Both the position numbers and the translations under genes were made by a program. 33,616 bases of DNA, from NCBI GenBank assembly GCA_035541015.1, contig DATLFM010000012.1, positions 1 to 33,616 on the forward strand, given 5' to 3'. Source of the DNA: Candidatus Thermoplasmatota archaeon. Its GTDB lineage: Archaea > Thermoplasmatota > SW-10-69-26 > JACQPN01 > JAIVGT01. The stretch's first letter is position 1, and each line of letters starts with the position of its first letter. Below, one piece after another: positions 27,221 to 33,616 of the stretch. The notes under the pieces were generated by a model. It had not been told where the DNA came from. It made no database searches and worked only from the letters and a program-made list of their open reading frames with translations.

Positions 27221-28729
27221 ATGGCCGCCGTGACCGCAAAGACGCTTTTGGAACAGCAGCAGCGCCCGCGACTTCCTCGCGACGTCCTGCGCGACACGAT
27301 CCGCGAGCGCCTGTCCGAGCTTCGGGGCAAAGGCCACGCGGAGGCCGAGGCCTACCAGACGCTCTTCCCGCGCACGATCCTCGACGACGACGTCCTCGAG
27401 GTGCTCACCGCCTCGCTCCTCTCGGGCGCAAACCTCCTCGTGCTTGGCCCGCCCGGCTCCGGCAAGACGAGCCTTGCCAAGGACGTCTGGGAGCTCTTTC
27501 CCAAGGAGGTCCTCGCCGTGGAGGGCTGCCCCGTCCAGGACGATCCCTTCTCGCTCATCGACCGCGACTTCGCGCGTCTCGTGCCGCCGTGCCCGTACTG
27601 CCGCGTGCGGCACGGCGGCGTCTCGCTGAAGACGCTTGGGCACTTCGACCCCGCCGCCGTCGACCCCGCCTCGGTGCCCGTCGCCAAGATCCGGCTTCGC
27701 GAAGGCTACGGCCTCGCGCGCATCCAGGGCTCGCCCGAGGTCTTCCCGGACAACCTCACGGGCACGATCAACCTCGCCAAGCTCGAGGAGATCGGCGACC
27801 CGACAAGCCCGCTTGTGTTCGAGCCGGGGAAGCTCCTGCAGGCCAACCGCGGCCTCCTCCTCATCGACGAGATCGGGAAGCTCCCCCGCGGCACCCAGAA
27901 CGTGCTCCTGCAGGCGCTCCAGGAGAACATCGTCTCGCCCGCGAAGACGCGCGAGACCTTCCCCGCGAGCTTTGTCGCCATCACGACGAGCAACCTTGGC
28001 GACCTCGACAACGTGAACGAGCCCCTCTCCGATCGCTTGGCCAACCTCCACGTGCCCTTCAACCGGAGCCCCGCCAAGAACCGCCGCATCGTCGACATGG
28101 CGCTTGCCGGCCAGGACGAGGTGTGGGTTTCAGGCGTGCTCCGCGACGCCGCCGTCGTCCTCGTCCAGGACTGGCGCCGCGCGGCCGAGGGCGTGCGCGA
28201 GCTCGACGAGGTCGGAAGCAACCGCGCGATGGTCGAGATCCTCCGCCGAAGCGCGAGCTACGCGCTGCTTGACGCGCGCGCCGAGGCCTCCTCGACCGAC
28301 TTCCGGCGCGGGGCCGCCGACGCCATGCGCGGCCGCATCCGCGCCCGCGGCGGCGAGTCGTGGGACGAGAACCGCGCCACCGTGGACGCCTTCCTCGAGC
28401 GCCACTGGAAGGAGGCCGGCCGCCGCGCCGCCGTCGCATGGTGGTGCGGCTTCTTCGAGAACGAGCTCAAAGGCGACAAGGCCGAGGCCGAGCGCGTCAT
28501 CCGCGAAGCGCGCGAGACGCTGCGGACGCCCGAGTCGGCGCAGAAGGCGCTGGCGGGCGACGGCGCGAAGACCAAGCGCCTGGCCGGCTGGGTGAGGTCC
28601 GTGGAGACGAGCGTGGCGAAAGCCGACCTTGCGGCCCGCACCCGGCACGTCTTCCGGCTGCTCGAGGACTTCGGCACGTTCGAGCGGACGGACTGGACCG
28701 AGCAGCTCGCCGCCGCGCAGAAGGCGTGA
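27221..28729 (+). CDS. MoxR/magnesium-chelatase-like AAA+ ATPase
   Basis: A 502-residue AAA+ protein. Walker A GPPGSGKT is at 76-83 and Walker B LLLIDE at 212-217, followed by LPRGTQNVLLQALQE (the MoxR/ChlI helix) and sensor 1 ITTSNLGD near 264. An insert between Walker A and B (about 100-130) carries Cys103 and C124-P-Y-C127, a possible metal site reminiscent of the PrkA-type AAA insert. The C-terminal 200 residues are helical and unassigned. The VWA gene starts one base after its stop. MoxR-VWA pairs act as chaperones that insert metals or remodel protein complexes; the client here is unknown. Confidence 0.85.
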   Translation: MAAVTAKTLLEQQQRPRLPRDVLRDTIRERLSELRGKGHAEAEAYQTLFPRTILDDDVLEVLTASLLSGANLLVLGPPGSGKTSLAKDVWELFPKEVLAVEGCPVQDDPFSLIDRDFARLVPPCPYCRVRHGGVSLKTLGHFDPAAVDPASVPVAKIRLREGYGLARIQGSPEVFPDNLTGTINLAKLEEIGDPTSPLVFEPGKLLQANRGLLLIDEIGKLPRGTQNVLLQALQENIVSPAKTRETFPASFVAITTSNLGDLDNVNEPLSDRLANLHVPFNRSPAKNRRIVDMALAGQDEVWVSGVLRDAAVVLVQDWRRAAEGVRELDEVGSNRAMVEILRRSASYALLDARAEASSTDFRRGAADAMRGRIRARGGESWDENRATVDAFLERHWKEAGRRAAVAWWCGFFENELKGDKAEAERVIREARETLRTPESAQKALAGDGAKTKRLAGWVRSVETSVAKADLAARTRHVFRLLEDFGTFERTDWTEQLAAAQKA

Positions 28730-28730
28730 G

Positions 28731-30569
28731 ATGACGCGCGTCGAGCTTCCCTCGTGCGACGCGGTCGACACCGCCTTCGAGCTCACGCCCGAGCAGAAGC
28801 GAGAGCTCGTGGCGCGCCTGGCCCGCGAGGGCCCAGGCGCGCTCGACGCGTGGCTTGCCGAGCGGTCCGGGAAGGACTCCTACCTCGCCGCCAAGCTCGC
28901 AAAGGCCCGCGCCGAGATCGAGCGCCGCGCCAAGGAGCTCACCGAGCGCCTCGCCGCCGAGTTCGAGGAGCGGCGCACGCGCGTCCGCAGCGCCCACGAG
29001 CAGGAGGCCGCGCGCTACGAGCAGGCGCGCGAGGGCGTGCGGCAGGAGATTCGGCTCCTCCAGGCCACGCACGACGAGCGCCTGGCCGAGGTCCTGCGTC
29101 AGTGGGAGGACGACGTGACGGCCGCGGAGGCAAAGATTCGTGGATTCACGAAATTACGAATCATGGTCGTGGCGTTCCTGCGCTGGCTCTGGCGCCTTCT
29201 CACCTGGCCCTTCCGCGCGCTCGCCCGCGGCGCCCGCGAGGAGGTCCGGGGGCGGCGCGAGCGCGTGCTTGCGCTTCTCCCAGGCCGCGGCGCCGGCGTC
29301 GCGCTTTCCTCCGACGCGCTCGCGCGCGCAGCGCTTGCGAACCCCTCGCTCCGCTCGCGCCTGGCCTCGCGCCTCGACGCGATGACCGCGCGGGAGCGCA
29401 TGCGCTTCCTGTGGCGCCGCATGCTGGGCCTCGAGAACTACGGCACGCTTGCCATGGCGCTCATGGAGGAGAGCCTGCGGCAGCGCGAGCGCGAGATCGG
29501 CGAGGCCGAGGCCGCCATGTCGCGCCGCCTCGAGGAGCTCTCCGAGGAGGAATCGGCCGCGCGCGGGAAGCGCGAGCAGGAGCTCGAGGCGCTCTGGAAG
29601 CGGCGCGAGGAGGAGATGCAAAAGCTCGCGGAGCGCCTGCGCGACGCGCCGCGCGAGAAGGTCAGGAACGACCTCGTGGCCGCGCTTGAGGACTCGGGCC
29701 TCGTCCGGCAGCGAGGCGGGGAGATCGCGATCACAAGCCGCCTCGTGGACCGCTTCAGCGAGATCGTGTACGCGGAGGAGCTCGCGGCGATGCCCGCCTC
29801 GCGCCACGCCACGCTGGGCGGGCAGGAGGAGGGCGAGGGCATCTACGAGAAGGAGCGCATGCTCTCCGTCTACGAGCTCTCCCGCATGGACCTCGTCGAA
29901 AGCAAGATCCAGGCGCGCGTGCGCCACCCCCACGTGCGGCACATCTTCGACGACGACATCCTCGTGTACCGCGAGTGGCGCTCGTCGTCCACGCACGTCG
30001 TGATCGTCTTCGACCGGTCGGGTTCGATGGAGGAGAACGAGCGCCTCGACGCGGCCAAGCGCGCCGTGCTCGTGCTGCACCGCGCGGCCAAGCGCGCCTC
30101 GCCGGACAACCGCGTGGACGTGATCGAGATGGAGACCTCCGTCCGCAAGGTGGATCTCCTCGACACGTGGCTTGCCAAGCCCAGGGGATTCACGAACACA
30201 GGCGGCGCCTTGCGGCTTGCCGCCGAGATGCTGGAGTCCTCGCGCGCCGACCGGCGCATCGTGTACCTCATCACCGACGGGCTTCCGGAGGCTCGGACGG
30301 AGAAGGGGCAGGACTTCGCCGACCGTCCCGAGCGCTGCCTCGACTACGCGCTGCGGCAGGCCCGGCGGCTTCGCGACCTCCGCGGCGTGCAGCTCATGGT
30401 CGTGCTGCTCGAGCCCCAGGACGCGATGTTCGTGGAGGCCGCCCAAGCCATCGCCGCCGAGGTGGACGGAACCGTCGTCGAGACCGATCCGGCGGCGCTT
30501 GTTCGCGAGGTGTTCGTGGACTTCGACGCCCGATTGGCCGTCGGGGCCTCCGCAAGCGCAGCGCCCTAG
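28731..30569 (+). CDS. VWA-domain protein with coiled coils, partner of the AAA+ ATPase
   Basis: A 612-residue protein. Residues 15-130 are a charged coiled coil (KARAEIERRAKELTERLAAE). Residues 142-165 are a hydrophobic/Trp-rich segment (LRIMVVAFLRWLWRLLTWPF) that may insert in or lie on the membrane. A second coiled coil spans about 245-320. The VWA domain starts near 420, with a complete MIDAS: D428-R-S-G-S-M, T488 in TNTGG, and D at about 517 in ITDG. It is coupled to the AAA+ gene (one base between stop and ATG). The usual model is that the ATPase drives metal-dependent client binding through the VWA. A short AT-rich inverted repeat lies inside the gene at 29135-29162. Confidence 0.85.
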   Translation: MTRVELPSCDAVDTAFELTPEQKRELVARLAREGPGALDAWLAERSGKDSYLAAKLAKARAEIERRAKELTERLAAEFEERRTRVRSAHEQEAARYEQAREGVRQEIRLLQATHDERLAEVLRQWEDDVTAAEAKIRGFTKLRIMVVAFLRWLWRLLTWPFRALARGAREEVRGRRERVLALLPGRGAGVALSSDALARAALANPSLRSRLASRLDAMTARERMRFLWRRMLGLENYGTLAMALMEESLRQREREIGEAEAAMSRRLEELSEEESAARGKREQELEALWKRREEEMQKLAERLRDAPREKVRNDLVAALEDSGLVRQRGGEIAITSRLVDRFSEIVYAEELAAMPASRHATLGGQEEGEGIYEKERMLSVYELSRMDLVESKIQARVRHPHVRHIFDDDILVYREWRSSSTHVVIVFDRSGSMEENERLDAAKRAVLVLHRAAKRASPDNRVDVIEMETSVRKVDLLDTWLAKPRGFTNTGGALRLAAEMLESSRADRRIVYLITDGLPEARTEKGQDFADRPERCLDYALRQARRLRDLRGVQLMVVLLEPQDAMFVEAAQAIAAEVDGTVVETDPAALVREVFVDFDARLAVGASASAAP

Positions 30570-30593
30570 GGCCCTCCGCCGCCATTCGAAAAC

Positions 30594-30600
30594 GTTTTAC
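30594..30600 (+). promoter_or_regulatory. TTTTAC box for the EF-hand surface protein
   Basis: GTTTTAC is centred about 26 bp before the ATG at 30623, giving a predicted leaderless transcript. It overlaps the palindrome AAAACGTTTT (30589-30598). Confidence 0.55.
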
Positions 30601-30622
30601 TCGGGTCCCCGGATGCCCGCCC

Positions 30623-31534
30623 ATGCGCAAAGTCGCCGTCGCGCTCGCCGGAATGCTTGCTTTCTCGGGTCTTGCCGTCGCCCAGGACGCCTCGCAGATG
30701 TCGGCGACCGGGATTCTCCGTTTCTCCTCCATCGAGGAGGCTCGGTTTGTGGTCCACGTCTCCTTCGCGGGCGAGATGGCTTCGTTCTTCCGCGGCCTCA
30801 TCGACACGGACCAGGACGGGAACGTCTCGCAGGCCGAGGCGGACGCGTTTGCCGACGAAGCGGGCGATCCGTCGACGCAGGACGCCGACGCGGACTTGGA
30901 CGGCATTGCCTTCGAGCTGGGCGAGCCCACGTCAAACTGGACGGGCCTTGTGGGACCGGTCGATTCGGGAGAGCCCCTCGTCTTCACGAGCGAGCGCACC
31001 GGCACGCTTGCACAGGCGCCGGGCGCCGGACCCATGCACACGCTTGTCCTTCGGTCCGACGACCCGGAGGAAACGGATCTAACCGTCGTCTTCCAGGCGT
31101 CTTCCGGCGCGTGCGCAAACGTGGACGCCGGCCCCAACGCCCAGCCGGGACAGGCGAAGCTCACGGTCGTCCTGCCGCCCGGCTACGCCATCCTCAATGT
31201 AAGTGGCGGGGAGCAGCTTGACGCGTGCCGCGCCGTCAAGGTCACGGACCTGCCCCAGGACGACGGCACGGGCGACGGCGGGGACGATGGGACGGGCGGC
31301 GACGGCGACGACGGTACGGGCGATGAGGACGACTCCGGCAACGAGGACGACTCCGGAAACCAGAACGACCAGGGCAATCAGAATCAGAACAACCAGAACG
31401 ACAACCAGAACAACACGCAGAACAACGACAGCGGGCGCCAACAGCAGCAGACCCGCACGCCCGGCTTTGCGCCTTTGGCGGTGCTTGGCGCCGCTGGCGC
31501 CGTTGCGTTGCTGGCGCGCCGGCGCCAAGCGTAG
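30623..31534 (+). CDS. Secreted EF-hand protein with PGF-CTERM-like anchor
   Basis: A 303-residue precursor. The signal peptide is MRKVAVALAGMLAFSGLAVA. One canonical EF-hand loop (DTDQDGNVSQAE, about residues 61-72) and further Asp-rich stretches suggest calcium binding. A beta-rich region follows to about 205. An Asp/Gly/Thr then Asn/Gln-rich low-complexity spacer spans about 210-275. The tail is T-P-G-F then A-P-L-A-V-L-G-A-A-G-A-V-A-L-L-A and RRRQA. This is the PGF-CTERM layout: a spacer crossing the cell wall, the tripartite signal, and processing by an archaeosortase (not in this window). A glycosylated spacer is plausible. The convergent subtilisin stop lies 7 bp away. Confidence 0.82.
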   Translation: MRKVAVALAGMLAFSGLAVAQDASQMSATGILRFSSIEEARFVVHVSFAGEMASFFRGLIDTDQDGNVSQAEADAFADEAGDPSTQDADADLDGIAFELGEPTSNWTGLVGPVDSGEPLVFTSERTGTLAQAPGAGPMHTLVLRSDDPEETDLTVVFQASSGACANVDAGPNAQPGQAKLTVVLPPGYAILNVSGGEQLDACRAVKVTDLPQDDGTGDGGDDGTGGDGDDGTGDEDDSGNEDDSGNQNDQGNQNQNNQNDNQNNTQNNDSGRQQQQTRTPGFAPLAVLGAAGAVALLARRRQA

Positions 31535-31541
31535 TCCGTCG

Positions 31542-33044
31542 TCAGCGGATGGCGCCGGTCCACGGATGGGCGCCCGCGCAGCGCCAGGCGGCCCCGACGA
31601 GGTGGCCCCGCGAAAGGTCGAGCGCGGCCACGACGGCCGCATGCGCATCGAGCAGGCCGTGCCCGCGCGCATGGTGCGAGCCGTCGAAGCGGCTGTCGTT
31701 GTGGCCAGTCGCGTAGGGGCCTCCCGATCCGGCGGCGTCGAACTTGTGGGCGGTCTGCTCGAGGAGGCACTCGACCTCTGCGGGCCCGAGCGCGGGATGC
31801 GCCTGCAGGACGAGAGCGACGGCTCCGGCCACGTGCGGCGCGGCCATGCTCGTGCCGCTTGCCTCGAAGTAGAGTTGGCCCGCGCGCGCTTGCCCCATGC
31901 CTCCGGCGGAGACGATGGCCGTGCCGGGCGCCGACAGGTCGGGCCAGGTCCGGTTGTCGGAGGCGTTGCCGCGCGAGGAGCTCGCGGAAAGGCGGCCGGA
32001 GCGCGTGCCGGAGTCGAGGTCGTCGTAGTCCGCGACGCCAAGCACGCCTTCCGGGCCGCATTGCGGCTGGGTTCGGACGTTGTTCGCCGTCCCATCGCCG
32101 CCGAGGTTGCCCGCGCTGAAGACCATGACGATGCCGCGCTCGAGGACGAGCTTCTGCTGCAGGCGGGACAGCGTGATCGTTGGATCGCATGGGCCGTGCG
32201 CGTATCCCCAGGAGTTCGTCACGACCCGTATCGGCGGGGTCACCGCGTGGCCGTGTTCGTAGACCCATTCCCAGGCCTTCGCGTAGTACCATGAGCCAGC
32301 ACCGAACGGAAAACCCAAGGACGCAGACGGCCGGCCGTGATCGCCGAAACCCACGAGGGACGCGCCGGGCGCCGCGCCGCGGTGCTTGCCAAGCGAAGCC
32401 GCTCCCGTCCCCGCGACGATTCCGGCCACATGGTTTCCATGCGTCGTGAAGAGCCCCGTCGCTGGCGCGTCGATCCACGCGTCGACGCGGCCGGCGAAGG
32501 GGTCCGCGGACGGATAGGAGTTTGGCGCGAGCGAGAGGGGATACAGGTTGCGAACGACCTTCGTCCGATAGGGGAGGTCGGGATGATGGGCATTGAGCCC
32601 GACGTCCACGACGGCGACCGTGATTCCGTTCCCGTCGATCACGTTGCCCGCGTCGTCGCGCAACGGCGCGAGCCCCAGCGACGCGGCCGCGGCGTCGTCC
32701 CACACGGCTTTCGCGCGGCTTGCAAGCGTTGCGCTCGCGAGATCGTAGGTCACGGGCGAAAGCGTCTCGACGCGCAGCACGCCCGGTGCGCCCGCGAGGG
32801 CCGCAAGCGCATCGGGCGAGCCGGCGACGAGAGCAGCGGGGACCACGCGGAGGGTGTCGAGGACGTTGAGTCCCAGAGCCTGGGCGGCGGCAACCCCTGC
32901 CCGTTGCGACTCGGGCGAAAGCTGGACAATCGCAAGCCGCGCCCCGTCGTTTGCGTGGCCCCACGCAGGATTCAAGATGCCGCCAAGCATCATCGCGAGC
33001 ACGGCAAGCATGGGGACGGCAAGCGGGGCGCGGCAGGAAGGCAT
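31542..33044 (-). CDS. Secreted subtilisin-like serine protease (S8)
   Basis: A 500-residue precursor. The signal peptide is about residues 1-31 (ends NPAWGHA), and an inhibitor-type prodomain spans about 35-100. The S8 catalytic domain has Asp147 (VAVVDVGLNAHHPDL), His202 (THGNHVAGIVAG), the oxyanion Asn313 (FSAGN) and Ser399 (SGTSMAAPHVAG), so it should be active and exported. The usual D-S/T-G is D-V-G here. The C-terminal 40 residues (ARGHGLLDAHAAV onward) have no membrane anchor, so the enzyme is probably released. The ATG at 33044 is 20 bp after the stop of the Cys-rich gene; the two are likely one operon. Confidence 0.92.
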   Translation of the reverse strand: MPSCRAPLAVPMLAVLAMMLGGILNPAWGHANDGARLAIVQLSPESQRAGVAAAQALGLNVLDTLRVVPAALVAGSPDALAALAGAPGVLRVETLSPVTYDLASATLASRAKAVWDDAAAASLGLAPLRDDAGNVIDGNGITVAVVDVGLNAHHPDLPYRTKVVRNLYPLSLAPNSYPSADPFAGRVDAWIDAPATGLFTTHGNHVAGIVAGTGAASLGKHRGAAPGASLVGFGDHGRPSASLGFPFGAGSWYYAKAWEWVYEHGHAVTPPIRVVTNSWGYAHGPCDPTITLSRLQQKLVLERGIVMVFSAGNLGGDGTANNVRTQPQCGPEGVLGVADYDDLDSGTRSGRLSASSSRGNASDNRTWPDLSAPGTAIVSAGGMGQARAGQLYFEASGTSMAAPHVAGAVALVLQAHPALGPAEVECLLEQTAHKFDAAGSGGPYATGHNDSRFDGSHHARGHGLLDAHAAVVAALDLSRGHLVGAAWRCAGAHPWTGAIR

Positions 33045-33064
33045 CGTCTTCGCCCCCGTTGCCC

Positions 33065-33427
33065 CTAGCTGCAGTGGTACGTCTCGTAGTACTTGTACTT
33101 CGTAGCTGTCTTCTTCTTCTCGCCGTCGTCCCACTCGTAGCTGCTTTCGGCGGCGTAGTAGTGACGCTTCGTGTAGCAGTGCTTCTCGCGCGTGCAGCTC
33201 CCGCAAGAATACGGTCCGCTGTGGCTGTCCGTGTCTTCGTCCTGCTCGCCGTAGAGCGTCGTTTCGAGGACATCCTCGGCAACGACCCATGCCTCGTCCC
33301 CAGCAAGAATGGCGTCGTCGACCACGAGGAACGGATCTGCGACCTCGAATTGCGCCTGCGCGGGCGCCGTTGAAAGGACGAGGCTCGCGAGCAACGAAGC
33401 CATGGCAATTCGCGAAACGCGGCCCAT
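33065..33427 (-). CDS. Small secreted Cys/Tyr-rich protein
   Basis: A 120-residue precursor. The signal peptide is MGRVSRIAMASLLASLVLSTAPAQA. An acidic segment (FEVADPFLVVDDAILAGDEA) follows. The C-terminal half is rich in Cys, Tyr, His and Lys, with C-G-S-C, a Cys in KHCYTK, and a final Cys-Ser (YETYHCS). The four cysteines suggest a disulfide-stabilised exported peptide or metal-binding domain. It is upstream of the subtilisin gene with a 20-bp gap, so it could be a substrate, activator or inhibitor of that protease. An ATG at 33448 and a GTG at 33547 are in frame, but only 33427 starts cleanly at a signal peptide. Confidence 0.68.
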   Translation of the reverse strand: MGRVSRIAMASLLASLVLSTAPAQAQFEVADPFLVVDDAILAGDEAWVVAEDVLETTLYGEQDEDTDSHSGPYSCGSCTREKHCYTKRHYYAAESSYEWDDGEKKKTATKYKYYETYHCS

Positions 33428-33616
33428 CGGATTCCAGATTCCTTGCATGCGTTCAGGCACTCCGCGCACTTGCGCGTCGTCGAGATGCGCGCTGACGGAT
33501 GATGCGGTTTTTCCGAACCCGCATTTCCATGCCGCTTGGCCTAGCACGCCTCTTTCCCGTTTCTTCCGAACCTGCGTTAACGCGCGCCCCCGCCGGACCG
33601 CAACGCTTAAGTGACC
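33428..33616. other. Upstream region with hairpin and promoter-like boxes
   Basis: 189 bp without a supported gene. It contains a stem ATGCGGTT (33502-33509) with AACCCGCAT (33516-33524, one bulged C) and loop TTTCCG, the palindrome GCGTTAACGC at 33574-33583, and CTTAAG at 33606-33611. That box would be correctly placed for a rightward gene starting just beyond the window. The hairpin may sit in the leader of the Cys-rich gene. Confidence 0.35.

Overview
The window reads as chromosomal DNA of a GC-rich archaeon. The support is archaeal: a deoxyhypusine synthase, a GEK1/DtdA-type D-aminoacyl-tRNA deacylase, an archaeal JAMM peptidase, a methylmalonyl-CoA mutase large chain without its B12 domain, a PGF-CTERM-like surface protein, and TATA-like boxes about 27 bp upstream of GTG, TTG or ATG starts, which implies many leaderless mRNAs. 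The combination fits a high-GC Thermoplasmatota-like euryarchaeon, but the lineage is an inference. I recognise no rRNA, tRNA, insertion sequence, prophage or CRISPR array. Coding density is very high. No gene-free stretch exceeds 300 bp; the longest are 33428-33616 and 18083-18255.

Layout. 2-3298 (+) holds an inositol-monophosphatase-family phosphatase coupled to NAD kinase, a START-like protein coupled to a JAMM peptidase, and a membrane PH-like protein. 3409-3867 (+) is a tandem pair of tiny secreted Cys proteins, followed by a small zinc-binding protein and a seven-iron ferredoxin (-). 4819-7717 holds a membrane protein, deoxyhypusine synthase, and two uncharacterised minus-strand genes. 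7784-11710 holds three related secreted, C-terminally anchored proteins around an ETHE1-like metallo-beta-lactamase-fold enzyme and an MFS transporter. 11834-18082 holds two small membrane proteins, an HD hydrolase, DtdA, a lipoprotein, a SMUG1-like uracil-DNA glycosylase, an aminotransferase and a PAP2-type membrane enzyme. 18256-18633 is a KGG-repeat stress protein.

18649-26675 (-) is the most distinctive block. It contains methylmalonyl-CoA epimerase and mutase, an FHA-domain protein abutting the mutase, and two paralogous cassettes. Each cassette is a polytopic membrane Ser/Thr kinase whose stop codon overlaps the start of a small secreted protein ending in a C-W-P-x-C motif. This looks like a duplicated membrane signalling unit (kinase, exported partner, FHA reader) that I cannot match to a named system. 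26765-31534 (+) holds a membrane zinc-ribbon protein, a MoxR-like AAA+ ATPase with its VWA partner, and the EF-hand/PGF-CTERM surface protein. 31542-33427 (-) holds a secreted subtilisin and a secreted Cys-rich protein.

A second signal is structural. Four copies of the stem TGCGATGA-N4-TCATCGCA (one with a C for the outer T) lie at or just after gene 3' ends, always next to genes for secreted proteins. A fifth, different stem also has a 4-nt loop. In two of the five, the stop codons of both convergent genes lie inside the stem arms.
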